Positions 18,248 to 27,649 of a stretch of DNA of 64,000 bases are shown one piece after another. The notes beneath the pieces are model-generated. The model was not told where the DNA came from. It did not search any database and was given only the letters and a program-made list of their open reading frames with translations. The DNA is from CATOSP01 sp965205385 (GTDB lineage Bacteria; Chloroflexota; Dehalococcoidia; Lucifugimonadales; UBA3495), in the NCBI GenBank assembly GCA_965205385.1, contig CBDBGS010000008.1:124001-188000 (forward strand), in the 5' to 3' direction. A program made the translations under genes and the position numbers. The number at the start of each line of letters is the position of its first letter. Positions within the stretch are counted from its first letter, which is position 1.

Positions 18248-19209
18248 GCCAGGTCTCCTTCGTCCAACTCCCCTTCATCCAGATGCGGGTCTATCATTGG
18301 GTCTTCCGCCTCACCTCCGGGTTCGATTATGGCCACATCCTGAAACAGAATCTTGATCCGGTCGATCATTTTTGAGATCACCCTCTCCGTGCGCAGGAGT
18401 TCGCCCGTGGTCCGTCTCGTGTGACGCTCGATATCTAATCTGGGATCCTTGAGTACCTCACTCGCTGATCTGAAGGCGGCCGGGAGCAGCACCGTGTCGC
18501 GAAATAGGTCAGCGATGTCCAGCGCGAACGCCTCGCCGCTGCTCTCGTGAATAAACCCCAGTTGGGGAATTGCACCGGTCGCCGTTACAGCCACCACCGC
18601 CGCGGAGGTCACCGCGACCGAAGCGTGGTTGATGGCCTGATTGGGAATGTCGGCCCACTCTGGGTCGGTCCGGTCATACCGCCGACGCCTCCAGTCGATG
18701 CCGTACCGCTGTGCGACTAGTTGGTAAGTGCGCCGCATTCTAGCTCCTTCGACCCCGCGGAGCGCGGCAAGGTCCTGTTGGGGCAATACCTCACCCAGAC
18801 GTAGCGCGTACATCTTCTTGGCGATTGTTATGCGGCTCCCGGCGGCGTCAGCCCAGGCCTTCATCTGCCGACGGGCGATATCCGAGGAATCGGGCATCAA
18901 AGGTGGGGCTGTGTAGCATCGCACTCCATCCTCCCCAACCGCCACCAACGCCGTCCCATGACGGGCCATGAGTCTCAATGCGTCATGACTCACTGTTGAC
19001 CCAGGTCCCAATAGGACCATGGACAGAGTCTGAAACGGAATTCCGTATTCTCCCGCTTCCAACGGACTGTCCTTATCAGGACCACCCTGCCGCTCGAACC
19101 GGAGCGTCCCGTCGCGGACGGTCAGCGCTCCTCTGGACAACCACAGCAGCCCGTGGCGGTCGGCGTGGGGTATTCTCGCAGTTTCTAGTCCTAGCCGTCC
19201 TCTAAGCAT
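18244..19209 (-). CDS. cas1: CRISPR-associated Cas1, type I-E integrase
   Basis: A 321-residue Cas1e that catalyses spacer insertion. Metal-binding residues are visible: Glu in GVEGARMRRTYQLVAQRYGI (about 152-171), His in LGFIHESSGEAFALDIADLF, and the two Asp of ALDIADL in the same segment. The N-terminal part begins MLRGRLGLETARIPHADRHG. Length is typical. It overlaps cas2 by 4 bp and follows cas6e by 60 bp in the operon. It looks functional. Confidence 0.96.
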   Translation of the reverse strand: MLRGRLGLETARIPHADRHGLLWLSRGALTVRDGTLRFERQGGPDKDSPLEAGEYGIPFQTLSMVLLGPGSTVSHDALRLMARHGTALVAVGEDGVRCYTAPPLMPDSSDIARRQMKAWADAAGSRITIAKKMYALRLGEVLPQQDLAALRGVEGARMRRTYQLVAQRYGIDWRRRRYDRTDPEWADIPNQAINHASVAVTSAAVVAVTATGAIPQLGFIHESSGEAFALDIADLFRDTVLLPAAFRSASEVLKDPRLDIERHTRRTTGELLRTERVISKMIDRIKILFQDVAIIEPGGEAEDPMIDPHLDEGELDEGDLA

Positions 19210-19269
19210 TTTGCCCCCGATAAAGAAATATTGAATTGTTAAGGTGCACCGGAACAGAGATAAGCCTCC

Positions 19270-20061
19270 TTACTCACGGCCCGCCCCCCTCATTGGTGGG
19301 CGCAACAGCAGCATTCCGTAGCCATAGGAGAGGTGGCGTCCGACGCCGTGCGATACAAGATGAGCAAAGGCCTCAGAGTCATCTATTATCAGATTCCCAG
19401 CCATAAGGGCGCTTGGTCCTTCAATCGGCCGTTGGTGCAGCTTTCGGATGGAACGGACCCTCTCGAAAGACTTCAGCACCGATTTTCCTTCCAGGGTAGC
19501 CCCTCCCTTCGCGAACTTGGTTGCTAGCCAGTCGTGGTAGACCTCCAGTCTGGTGCGTTCCATGCCATCTTGGGGATGTTCCTCAGCCTCGGTTTGAAAT
19601 ACGTCCCGTTCCGAGCCCTTAGATTGGGACCTGTCAGAGGATCGGACAACGGGACGCACCAATACTTGGAAACCGAGCCGCCTACCTGGTTGCCACCGGA
19701 TAGGCATAGGCTTGCTGTTTAGGTTCTCAGGCGGAAGCGCGGAGGTTTGGAATGGGTCGGCATAGAGCGCGGCGGCCTCCCTTAGGATTTCGGAATCGGC
19801 CCGGCTGTATCCGTACAACACCGCTGACGGGGCCCCTGGCCTCGTGGGTGTGATTAGGCGGAACGGTTTGGGAGCTGCGTTGCCGAATACGCCAGCCAGG
19901 AAACAGTGCATGGCATACCCTTCGTCAAAGAGGTTCCCGCTCATCAAGCGCCTTGATCCAGCCCAACGGTGAAATTGGCGCCGGTCGACGGTGGCTTGCA
20001 CCATCTGCAAGGGTGGCAACGCAACCTCATGCGGCGCATGAGTTCGATCGGAAATCGTCAT
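19270..20061 (-). CDS. cas6e: Cas6e (CasE) pre-crRNA endoribonuclease
   Basis: A 263-residue RAMP nuclease that cuts the repeat hairpin of the precursor crRNA and stays bound to it in Cascade. The C-terminal glycine-rich loop reads HGVGRHLSYGYGMLLLRPP (about 237-255), as in CasE proteins, and an N-terminal region with DRRQFHRWAGSRRLMSGNLF precedes the first ferredoxin-like fold. The C-rich and G-rich blocks of the repeat form the hairpin it would recognise. The ATG overlaps the cas5e end by 4 bp. Confidence 0.92.
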   Translation of the reverse strand: MTISDRTHAPHEVALPPLQMVQATVDRRQFHRWAGSRRLMSGNLFDEGYAMHCFLAGVFGNAAPKPFRLITPTRPGAPSAVLYGYSRADSEILREAAALYADPFQTSALPPENLNSKPMPIRWQPGRRLGFQVLVRPVVRSSDRSQSKGSERDVFQTEAEEHPQDGMERTRLEVYHDWLATKFAKGGATLEGKSVLKSFERVRSIRKLHQRPIEGPSALMAGNLIIDDSEAFAHLVSHGVGRHLSYGYGMLLLRPPMRGAGRE

Positions 20062-20819
20062 TGCGTGTCTCCTGTATGTTCGGCTGGGACCGGAGCCGCG
20101 AAGTCTTCCCGGGCGATTTCCCCTTCACACACCAGCCGCCCCCCGCCGTGCAGCCCAGACACCCAGTTGCGTTGGTCGGTCAACATGTGAGTGTTGACTG
20201 ACTCGTCAGTGCCCTCCCACGCCGGCCAGAGCGCCCGGACCGGCTCACGGGCCGATGGTCTTTCTCCCATGGGGACCGCCTTCAAAGCCGCCAATGCCGT
20301 TTCCCCTTCCTGGAAACCATTAAAGAGTGGACCAGACGGCAGACAAGGTTTGCGCCCGATAAAGAGCGGGCGCGCGGGTTCCTCCAGAGCCCGCGCCAAC
20401 TCGTCTATGGTAGGCGCCTCGTCCGGGGGTTCCATCCGCAGGGCGATGGTGACCTGCATGTCAGAGAAGTAGTCCCGGTAGCGTAGGTGCGGCGCATCAT
20501 AGGTGTTGGAGCCTCCGGCCCTGCCCTCGGGCGACCCCCTAGTAGTCCACCCGCGGTCATTCCTCCCCAATTGCGCCGTCTGAAAGTCACGTAGTCTTAC
20601 TCTGCCGGACGGTTCGCGGTCGATGCGGGCGGCGAACACTAGACGGTTTTGCAATCCTTGATGCCGTTCCCGGTCGGTGCGGCGCCAACCAAGGGCATTG
20701 GCCAGCAGCCCGGTCAGCATCGAAACCGAGGGAAACCACCGAATTACGCCCAGGTTATCGACCATCTCACCGCCGAAGGCCATCATCGGCGCTTCAAGAC
20801 GCAACAGTAGGTGCCGCAT
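20058..20819 (-). CDS. cas5e: Cas5e (CasD) Cascade subunit
   Basis: A 253-residue RAMP protein that caps the 5' handle of the crRNA in Cascade. It begins MRHLLLRLEAPMMAFGGEMV and has the IRWFPSVSMLTGLLANALGW segment (about 27-46) characteristic of Cas5e, then RVRLRDFQTAQLG. Length is normal. It starts 2 bp after cas7e ends and overlaps cas6e by 4 bp, so the three are translationally coupled. Confidence 0.94.
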   Translation of the reverse strand: MRHLLLRLEAPMMAFGGEMVDNLGVIRWFPSVSMLTGLLANALGWRRTDRERHQGLQNRLVFAARIDREPSGRVRLRDFQTAQLGRNDRGWTTRGSPEGRAGGSNTYDAPHLRYRDYFSDMQVTIALRMEPPDEAPTIDELARALEEPARPLFIGRKPCLPSGPLFNGFQEGETALAALKAVPMGERPSAREPVRALWPAWEGTDESVNTHMLTDQRNWVSGLHGGGRLVCEGEIAREDFAAPVPAEHTGDTQ

Positions 20820-20821
20820 AG

Positions 20822-21997
20822 CTATTTGGCCTCACCTTGGCGGGTTGCTTCTCCAGACCATGACGCCAATTCGTCAAGAGATACGCGTTCCGCGCCGGGT
20901 ATGGCGTAGTCGTCAAGGGACATGACCCTACGGACTTCACGCGCTCCATAGGCAGCGTCCATGCTTTCGAGACAGCCCACCAATTTCGCCGCCGCGTCCC
21001 CGGTCTGGGCCTTGGCGGCGCTGCGGAAGGCGTTGGCCAGGCTGCGGGGCTGCCGGCTACTAACTTCGACGAGCATCAAGTCCGCGTAGGAGTACGGCGC
21101 AGTGGAGCCCAACTTCGCCCCAGGAGTTACCGTGGCTATGAGATGTATGAGATGCTCAACCACCTTCCCCGCCAAGGTCCTATCCGCGTTTGTCCAGTCT
21201 TCTTGTGGGCACCCTTCGAGGTTGGACACCAAGCCAGGCACGTCGACCACGACGTACCCATAGAACAGCCCGGAGGTCAATTCCATGTCGCCAATATGGG
21301 CCGCGCCGGGATCTTCATCGTCCCGCTGCAGGTCATCGACCACCGAAAAGTAGTCGCTCTCACTCTCCTCCTGGTGTACGGTGAAGGCATGGGCGACGTG
21401 GACTGCGGCGTCGATGTTGGCTCCCGGGTCCGACGTAACCATACGCCCGAACAGGGCGCCTTCCAGTCCACCGGGGAGACGCGCCGAGTCTCGAAAGGCC
21501 CGGAAGTTGTTGCCCTCACCACGCCGGGGGCTGAACAGGTCAGCCGCCTCGCTACGGGCGGCAGCCACATCGTCCGGATGATTGGCGCAGATTTCCTGAG
21601 CTTTGGACTGTAAGTACTCAACTTCGGGCAACCCCAACAGAAGCGGTTGCCGTGCGTCTCGGCTGGTTCCCCGGTCACCGTATACTCCAATCTGGAAGGC
21701 CTCATCGACTTGCTGAAGCACTTCGGGGCTGGCGAGGCTGGATTCTCGCAGCGGCTGCATCACCCGCCTGGAAATGATTTCCCTGGAACGCAACGCCTCG
21801 GTTACGCCGGAGATATTCTTCAGAGCGAATTCGTCATCGGCGACCCTCCAGTGGCGTTTGAGGCATTGAGACGAGATGCGGGTGCGCATCACGTCGCCGT
21901 ACAGCATCCGTTTGGCCAAGCCGCTGTCATCCCGGTTTAACAACGCCGCTGAGTACGGATGTAGGGTGTGGAGTTGCAAGAAGCGTGTGATGGTCAT
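20822..21997 (-). CDS. cas7e: Cas7e (CasC) Cascade backbone subunit
   Basis: A ~391-residue protein forming the six-subunit crRNA-binding backbone of Cascade. From the ATG at 21997 it begins MTITRFLQLHTLHPYSAALL and continues with NRDDSGLAKRMLYGDVMRTR and ISSQCLKRHWR, the hallmark Cas7e N-terminus. HAFTVHQEESESDYFSVVDD and GLFYGYVVVDVPGLV are further conserved blocks. GGGGGT lies just upstream of this ATG, so it is preferred over one 33 bp further up. It comes 41 bp after cse2. Confidence 0.95.
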   Translation of the reverse strand: MTITRFLQLHTLHPYSAALLNRDDSGLAKRMLYGDVMRTRISSQCLKRHWRVADDEFALKNISGVTEALRSREIISRRVMQPLRESSLASPEVLQQVDEAFQIGVYGDRGTSRDARQPLLLGLPEVEYLQSKAQEICANHPDDVAAARSEAADLFSPRRGEGNNFRAFRDSARLPGGLEGALFGRMVTSDPGANIDAAVHVAHAFTVHQEESESDYFSVVDDLQRDDEDPGAAHIGDMELTSGLFYGYVVVDVPGLVSNLEGCPQEDWTNADRTLAGKVVEHLIHLIATVTPGAKLGSTAPYSYADLMLVEVSSRQPRSLANAFRSAAKAQTGDAAAKLVGCLESMDAAYGAREVRRVMSLDDYAIPGAERVSLDELASWSGEATRQGEAK

Positions 21998-22038
21998 TCG
22001 GTTTACCCCCGGTTTCAAATATGGTCTCATGAATCAAT

Positions 22039-22659
22039 TTAGCCTGAGCCTTGGCGCTCCGCCCTGTAGTAGGCGCGGGCGATCCCCCACCGGGACTGTT
22101 CGGCCAGGTCTTCGCGATAGTCCATGTTGCGGATGAACCTGGTCATCTCCCGCCAGTTGAACGGTTGGCCTACGGCTGCCAACGTGCGGAACATCCGGGC
22201 AAGCAATGTTCTGAGCATGGGTCCACGCGCCGTTAATAGCCGGTTAAGCCGGATGTCGCTATAAAAGGCGGAGGTGCGGGAGGTTTCTCCACCAAGGTAT
22301 AGGGCTCGGCCCACCGGCATATTCCCGGCATGGGCCGAGCCGATGCCTGGCCCGCCAAGCCCGGTGGTCCTCATCAACGCTATTCCGTGTAGGATCAGGG
22401 CCCACTTTTGCTCTATGACTGGGTTCAATCCCGGGTCTCTCAGCAGATCACGGCTCGCCATCAATCGCCAGAAAACCGCGGCTTCGTGGGCGTCCGGGTC
22501 CATGCGGCGAAGGCCCGCGAGGTCGCCGCGGTTGAAGATTGGGAGCGTCATCTGGTAGGCAAAATCGGCGGCAATGTCGCTCCACGAACCGGTACGGTCC
22601 CGCGCTCCGGCAACGGTCGGAGATTCGCTCTGACCGCCGGTGTGACTTGTAGAAGTCAT
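22039..22659 (-). CDS. cse2: Cse2 (CasB, Cas11e) Cascade small subunit
   Basis: A 206-residue helical protein. DRTGSWSDIAADFAYQMTLP leads into DLAGLRRMDPDAHEAAVFWR (about 48-67), matching the conserved 'ALRR..p.....a..f..l' core of Cse2. The C-terminal helices hold FNWREMTRFIRNMDYREDLA and SRWGIARAYYRAERQ. Two Cse2 subunits line Cascade and stabilise the R-loop. Its ATG overlaps the cas8e stop by 4 bp. The N-terminal ~20 residues are polar and probably disordered. Confidence 0.92.
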   Translation of the reverse strand: MTSTSHTGGQSESPTVAGARDRTGSWSDIAADFAYQMTLPIFNRGDLAGLRRMDPDAHEAAVFWRLMASRDLLRDPGLNPVIEQKWALILHGIALMRTTGLGGPGIGSAHAGNMPVGRALYLGGETSRTSAFYSDIRLNRLLTARGPMLRTLLARMFRTLAAVGQPFNWREMTRFIRNMDYREDLAEQSRWGIARAYYRAERQGSG

Positions 22660-24221
22660 CTGTCAATCCCCTCCTGATCGTACAGAAATGGTAACCCTTG
22701 CGGCCCGCGGACCCGTCCCTCAAAAACGCTGTCGGCGCGGGCTCTGGCCCGGTACCGTTGGATGGACCGACAAGGGAGTGCATCCTCGGCGTCTCGGAGA
22801 ATTCGCCTGGCGTCTTCAACCACCCCAACCAGCCACACTTTATGGACCCTTTCCCGGTCGGCGGCGTCGGCCTCGAACTCGTTTTGTAAGTCTTGGAAGA
22901 AATCACGGTCAACCATTTCATCGAGCCGGTTGGCCCAGGGGTTGGCCCGGGAACGATGGTCCGCGCTAATGCCATCGGCTTTCCCCCCGGCAACAAACAT
23001 GGCGACCGCGTGCCGCAGTATCCCTTGAATCCTGGCCACGCGGTCGATCCGTTGCCGCGCTATACCGCCTAGCTCCGAGGCCCCGCCTGGAAGTCCCATT
23101 ATTGCCTTCATTTTGCTGCGCAACAGGATGATACGTTCGAAGTATCCCTCAGTCTTGCCCTGCCCCCGCACCATTCCCCTTGCAACCAAATGCGACGGCT
23201 CCGGTGACCGGTTTTCCAACGCGCTGAGCCGGGATAGCGGCGACGGTGACCAGTCCGCTGATAGCAAGTAGGTCACCGATCGCTCATAATTGAACCCCCC
23301 AGCCGCCAGGGTCAAAGACTTGTTGCCCTTCATATCCACCGGCGTCCAAGAGTCCCCTGCCCTGCCAATTAGGGCTTTGGAATCAACTCGGGCCGCCCGG
23401 GAACTGGCTCTGATTGCATACAGGTTTCCTTCAGAGTTCAGTTGAAACCTGATTCGGCGGCATACTTCGATGTAAAACGGGTCCAACTCGCTCAACTGCC
23501 TCGCCTCCGCCGGAGCCCCGTCCCACGGGATAGTCCAAAAGAGACCGATGCCTTGGTCAATCATTGGGTATTCATCCAAGATTTTCTCTCGAAACTCCAG
23601 CAGGGCGATAATGTCGCGCCGCACGTGAGCGCCTGGCCGCGTCGAGTCGGTGATACTAAAGGATGGCCTGCTCCCAAAGCCTCCGTTCATACGGGAGATC
23701 CCGTGGTTCCCAGTGCCGGAGTAGCCTTCCATTGTCTGGCGTGTAATTAGCGCGAAAATCCAGTCGTCTGAGAAGGCGTGGACCATGATGGAGGATTTAA
23801 TATCATGGTTCTTGCCGGTTACCAGCATGTCCAGTTCGTCGGGAGTAACGGCAATTCCTTTGTAATCACTTTGCTTGTCTTTGGAGTGGGCTGGCGGTTG
23901 CATGAATGCCGGCCTGGTGATATCTGCTACCACGAGTTGCCATGGCTCGTCCTCGGGAAAATCTGGAGTAAGTCCGCGAATCAGTTCATACCAATCGCTG
24001 GCAACCTCAGGGGGCGCGTTTTCCCCGGCCCGGTAGAGGGCTAAGGCTCCTAGCTGGACCAAATAGGCGTGCCAAGCGTGGCGTTGATGCGGCCGCAACG
24101 CCGGAAAAGCATCAACCTGGTCAAGCATTAGCGCCGCGTAAATCTCGGGTAAAGACACCGCAATGCCTAGACCTGCAGCCGCATCCATCCGAATTAGGGG
24201 TTCCTTCACGATGTTAAACAC
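22656..24221 (-). CDS. cas8e: Cas8e (Cse1, CasA) Cascade large subunit
   Basis: A ~521-residue large subunit that recognises the PAM and recruits Cas3. The protein starts VFNIVKEPLIRMDAAAGLGI, matching the 'FNL..ePWI.v' start of CasA. A GTG at 24221 preceded by GGAGGAG is the likeliest start; an ATG 15 bp upstream is possible. Conserved features include HQRHAWHAYLVQLGALALYR and the C-terminal four-helix region (RIQGILRHAVAMFVAGGKAD onward). First gene of the leftward cas operon; its promoter must lie in 24237-24690. Confidence 0.94.
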   Translation of the reverse strand: MFNIVKEPLIRMDAAAGLGIAVSLPEIYAALMLDQVDAFPALRPHQRHAWHAYLVQLGALALYRAGENAPPEVASDWYELIRGLTPDFPEDEPWQLVVADITRPAFMQPPAHSKDKQSDYKGIAVTPDELDMLVTGKNHDIKSSIMVHAFSDDWIFALITRQTMEGYSGTGNHGISRMNGGFGSRPSFSITDSTRPGAHVRRDIIALLEFREKILDEYPMIDQGIGLFWTIPWDGAPAEARQLSELDPFYIEVCRRIRFQLNSEGNLYAIRASSRAARVDSKALIGRAGDSWTPVDMKGNKSLTLAAGGFNYERSVTYLLSADWSPSPLSRLSALENRSPEPSHLVARGMVRGQGKTEGYFERIILLRSKMKAIMGLPGGASELGGIARQRIDRVARIQGILRHAVAMFVAGGKADGISADHRSRANPWANRLDEMVDRDFFQDLQNEFEADAADRERVHKVWLVGVVEDARRILRDAEDALPCRSIQRYRARARADSVFEGRVRGPQGLPFLYDQEGIDR

Positions 24222-24236
24222 GGGGCTCTCCTCCAT

Positions 24237-24690
24237 GCGGATTTAAGGGGGAACTATGGAACGACAATGTTTCACCTCCGGTGGTCCAAATCAACTACCA
24301 AATGTCACTGACAGTTTTGAGCGTAATACACCTGATCGATCAACAACCAAGACATTGTTCACAGACAATGCTGCCCGGGCACCGGGGAGTTACCAAGTGA
24401 CTACAGTGTCTACACACCGAACAGTTACAGATCTGGCATCGTTGGATCGTCGAAGCACGCCCACAGACATGGCATGTTGGAGCTTGGCAAAAAACGAGTG
24501 GAATGGTAACGTGACACATTGAACGCCTCCTCGATGTAGTTTAATCGACGACTTGGAGTGGGATGTTCTGGTCGCCATCGGGGTCGCATCCTGATGGCGG
24601 CCAAGAAACTGATAATCAAATATTACATGATTGGGTTTTCTTGTTAATACGCAGCTACATATATATTGCGTAAACCCAATCGACACTATC
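24237..24690. promoter_or_regulatory. Shared region between cas8e and array 2 (cas promoter, array 2 leader)
   Basis: 454 bp with no convincing gene; an 88-codon plus-strand frame here is Thr/Asn-rich and lacks a ribosome-binding site. It should hold the leftward cas-operon promoter and the rightward leader of array 2. The last ~90 bp are AT-rich (TTGTTAATACGCAGCTACAT, ATATATATTG), a plausible array leader promoter, but no sharp consensus is visible. Confidence 0.5.
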
Positions 24691-24995
24691 TTCTCCCCCG
24701 CGTTCGCGGGGATAGACCCTTATAGGTAACGGCGTAAGAGAGTTCCCCCGCACACGCGGGGATAGACCTCACCACCTCAAGGGTTTCCCCGTCGCTGGCC
24801 GGGTTCCCCCGCACACGCGGGGATAAACCGCGGCCATCGTGCGGTCGATACCGTTCTTCGCCGGTTCCCCCGCACACGCGGGGATAGACCATCCTCCATG
24901 CCGGAAATTACGTGGTCACTTGGGGTTCCCCCGCACACGCGGGGATAGACCGTACCTGGACCGGGCCGTGGCGATGGACACGCTGGTTCCCCCGC
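24691..24995 (+). CRISPR. CRISPR array 2 (type I-E, same repeat, opposite orientation)
   Basis: Repeats start at 24691 (degenerate, TTCTCCCCCGCGTTCGCGG), 24741, 24802, 24863, 24924 and 24985. The unit is the complement of the array 1 repeat, so here the crRNA strand is plus and the leader is on the left, toward cas8e. Spacers are 22, 33, 33, 33 and 33 bp. The sixth repeat is complete for only 11 bp (GGTTCCCCCGC, 24985-24995), after which sequence of the inserted element begins. Its missing part is found at 52333-52355. Confidence 0.95.
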
Positions 24996-25018
24996 TCACA
25001 CGTGCATTAGGCGGTACC
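24985..25018 (+). other. Left attachment junction (attL) of serine-recombinase element
   Basis: The half CRISPR repeat GGTTCCCCCGC (24985-24995) is joined to TCACACGTGCATTAGGCGG and TACC. The second part is an imperfect inverted copy of the sequence left of the right junction (AGTACCGCCTATTACACGTG, 52310-52329): 16 of 19 bases match in the CACGTG...GGCGGTAC arm. Inverted arms around a crossover core are the structure expected of attP for large serine integrases. CCCCGC (24990-24995) is duplicated at 52333-52338. Confidence 0.8.
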
Positions 25019-25036
25019 CTCGAGTTCAGGTTCCCT

Positions 25037-25357
25037 TTGCCGAAGCAAGCCAACGCGGGCGGCAGGCCCAGTCGGAAGTCCAGAGCCCGACATGACAGCA
25101 ACCTGGCCGTCCACTGCGTCAACAGAGGTAAGCCAATTGGGACGGTCACCGCCAACATTGCCGAGCCCAACAAACTCCAACGGACCCACCTAACGCGTGA
25201 GAAACGCAATGAACGAGCCCGAGCGCTAGCTGTGGAGCATCGTCAACGCCGCAAGGCCCTGGGGCTCTGCCGTGACTGCCCACATGAGGCCATACCGGAC
25301 CAAACCCATTGCCGGGATTGTTCTGAGAAACACCGTCGATCGAATAAGCGACGGTAA
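25037..25357 (+). CDS. Small Cys-rich putative zinc-binding protein
   Basis: About 106 residues from a TTG at 25037; the start is uncertain because the frame continues back into the CRISPR array. The N-terminal half is basic and Asn/Ser-rich. The C-terminal part is EKRNERARALAVEHRQRRKA then GLCRDCPHEAIPDQTHCRDC, two CxDC pairs that could bind zinc, ending in HRRSNKRR. A decayed relative lies at 46690-46980 in the same element, so it is a recurring cargo gene. Function is unknown; nucleic-acid binding is likely from the charge and Cys pairs. Confidence 0.55.
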   Translation: MPKQANAGGRPSRKSRARHDSNLAVHCVNRGKPIGTVTANIAEPNKLQRTHLTREKRNERARALAVEHRQRRKALGLCRDCPHEAIPDQTHCRDCSEKHRRSNKRR

Positions 25358-25407
25358 TAGGGCAGGCTTTAACTTGTAGCGCACAAGACCGAATCCTACT
25401 CTCAAGG

Positions 25408-26462
25408 AACACTGTGATTCAATGTCCCCGGGGATGGGGATGGAGTGTCAGATGAGTACGCAACAAGAAAAGATTCTCGAGCCCAAGCTGGCCTACTAGA
25501 TCTAGCCAAACAGCTAGGCGACGTGTCGCAGGCCTGCCAGATCATGGGCTACAGCCGGGACACTTTCTACCGCTACAAGGAACTCTACGAGATGTCCCGC
25601 GAGAGGACGCTGTTGAAGAACCGGGTGCCCGAAGTGGTGGAGCGGGCCGTTCCCAGGGTAGCTGCCGAACACCCAGCCTACAGGCAACTCAGGGCAGCCA
25701 ACGAGCTGCGCAAGGAGGGGACCATAATTTCCCCCATAGGAGAACACCCACCGCTCGGTGTGGCTCCACCATGACCTGGGGACCTTCAAGAAACGCCTCA
25801 AGGCCCTGGAAGCTAAAGTGGCCCAGGAGGACATCATCCTCACTGAGAGCCAATTAGCGGCATAGGAGAAAGCCAAGTAGGAGAAGGAGGCCCACGGGGA
25901 GATCGAGACGGAGCATCCCGGTTACCTGAGAGCCCAGGACACCTACTACGTCGGCACTATCAAGGGAGTGGGCCGGATCTACTAGCAGACAATCATCAAC
26001 ACCTACAGCCGGGTGTCCATCGCTAAACTCTACACCGACAAGAGCGCCATCACTAGCGCCGACTGGCTCAATGACCGGGTGGTCCCCTTCTCTGATGAGC
26101 AGGGGATAAAGTTGCAACTCATCCTCACCGACCAGGGGACCGAGTACTACGGGAAGTCGGGGAATCACGCCTACCAACTCTACTTGGCGGTGGAGGACAT
26201 CGACCTCTACAGGACCAAGGCCAACCACCCCCAGACCAACGGCATCTGCGAAAGGTGCCACAAAACCCTGCAGGACGAGTGCTACAGCCTGCTCTTCAGA
26301 AAGAAACTGTACCAGACCCTGGAAGATTTGCAGATCGACCTGGATGCCTGGCTGGAGCATTACACAACCGGGAGCGGCCCCATTCGGGCCGGTACTGTTA
26401 CGGGAAGACCCCCTGGGAGACCTTTCAGGCCAGCAGAGGCATGGCGCTGGAAAAAGACCTAA
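25408..26462 (+). pseudogene. IS481-family transposase, decayed
   Basis: Starts with the same terminal segment as the remnant at 12.1 kb (TGTGATTCAATGTCCCCGG) and ATGAGTACGCAACAAGAAAA. The protein can be followed with frameshifts and several in-frame TAGs: an N-terminal HTH (DVSQACQIMGYSRDTFYRYK), KAHGEIE-type middle part, and an rve catalytic core with RIY-stop-QTIINTYSRVSIAKLY and the second acidic residue in LILTDQGTEYYG followed by NHPQTNGICERCHKTL. TAG codons sit where Gln, Glu or Leu are expected. An IS5 element has inserted at its 3' end. Confidence 0.75.
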
Positions 26463-27645
26463 GGAAACTCTGAATAAGAGGTTGGATGTGGCATACTGAG
26501 GGGAGTGGAAGGCAATGGCAGCGGAGGAGGACGATGAACGAGCAGTCCACCTTCGCCGATCTTGACTACCAACACAAGCGGCGCCGGACCCGCCGGGAAA
26601 CATTCCTGGAACGCATGGACTCCCTGATTCCCTGGCAACGGCTGGAAGAGGGCATTCGACCCCACTACTTCCGGGCGGAGCGGGGCCGGCGGCCCAATTC
26701 CTTGGCGGTGATGCTGCGGGTGCACATCGTCCAACTGTGCTACAACCTCAGCGATCCAGCCATGGAAGACCTGCTGTACGAAGCGGAGTCGGTGCGGCGA
26801 TTTGCTGGGCTGAGGTTGTCGGAGCCGTTCCCCGATGAGAGTACCATCCTCCACTTTCGCCACCTGCTGGAGGGGCGCCAACTAGGCCGGGGACTGTTTG
26901 AGGAAATCAAGGGCCACTTGGAAGAGCAGGGAGTGCGGTTGCGGGAGGGAACCATAGTGGACGCCACCATTATCGAGGCGCCGTCATCCACCAAGACCCG
27001 GACTGGGCAGCGGGACCCGGAAATGCGGCAGGTGAAGAAGGGGAACCAGTACCACTTCGGGATGAAGCTGCACATTGGGGTGGATGCGGACACGGGCTTG
27101 GTGCATAGCCTCAGCGCCACCTCGGCCAACGTGCATGACGTGACCGAGGCCCACCGGTTGTTGCATGGCGGGGAGCAGCAGCTGTGGGGAGATGTGGGCT
27201 ACATCGGAGTGCGGAAACGAGAGGAGAACCTGGGGCTGGCGGTGGATTGACAGGTAGCCATGAGGCCGGGTCAGCGGCGGAAACTGGAGCCAAACAGCGC
27301 CCAAGCTCTGGGCGAAAAGGTCAAGGCGTCGATACGGGCCAAGGTGGAACACCCATTCCTGGACGTGAAGCAGCTATTCGGCTATGCCAAGGTCCGCCAC
27401 CGGGGCCTGGCCAAGAACAGGGAGCGGTTGGCGCTGCTGCTGGGGCTGTCCAACCTGCGACTGGCCCTGGCCCTTCCGGTAAGCTAACCCAGGGGGCTGT
27501 GTGCCCCCCGGGCCCTCACCTAACGGAATCCGGCCCTGGAAGAGCCACAGGGACCACGAATGCGGATAAATCAGCAGACCCTGGGGCTCCCCGCGAGACT
27601 ACACAAGTCGCGAATATCTACAGCTTTCAATTGTTCAAAGGTTCC
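26463..27645 (+). mobile_element. IS5-family insertion sequence (IS5 subgroup)
   Basis: Imperfect terminal inverted repeats GGAAACTCTGAATAA and GGAACCTTTGAACAA (inward from each end), flanked by a 4-bp CTAA duplication (26459-26462 and 27646-27649). This fits the YTAR target duplication of IS5. It has landed in the end of the IS481 pseudogene. Confidence 0.85.
26534..27487 (+). pseudogene. IS5 transposase with one in-frame TGA
   Basis: Starts MNEQSTFADLDYQHKRRRTR behind a GGAGGAGG ribosome-binding site and tracks E. coli IS5 InsH throughout: RRPNSLAVMLRVHIVQLCYN, FRHLLEGRQLGRGLF, GTIVDATIIEAPSSTKTRTG (first catalytic Asp), QYHFGMKLHIGVDADTGLVH and the C-terminal RAKVEHPFLDVKQLFGYAK. A TGA at 27248-27250 interrupts after GLAVD; the frame continues unchanged. 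In E. coli IS5 the matching residue is Trp (VDW). So one substitution (TGG to TGA) separates this from an intact gene. Confidence 0.9.
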
Positions 27646-27649
27646 CTAA

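Noticed and set aside
24256..24522. 88-codon plus-strand frame upstream of array 2
   Set aside because: Thr/Asn-rich, no ribosome-binding site, opposite to the cas operon promoter region and no recognisable fold.
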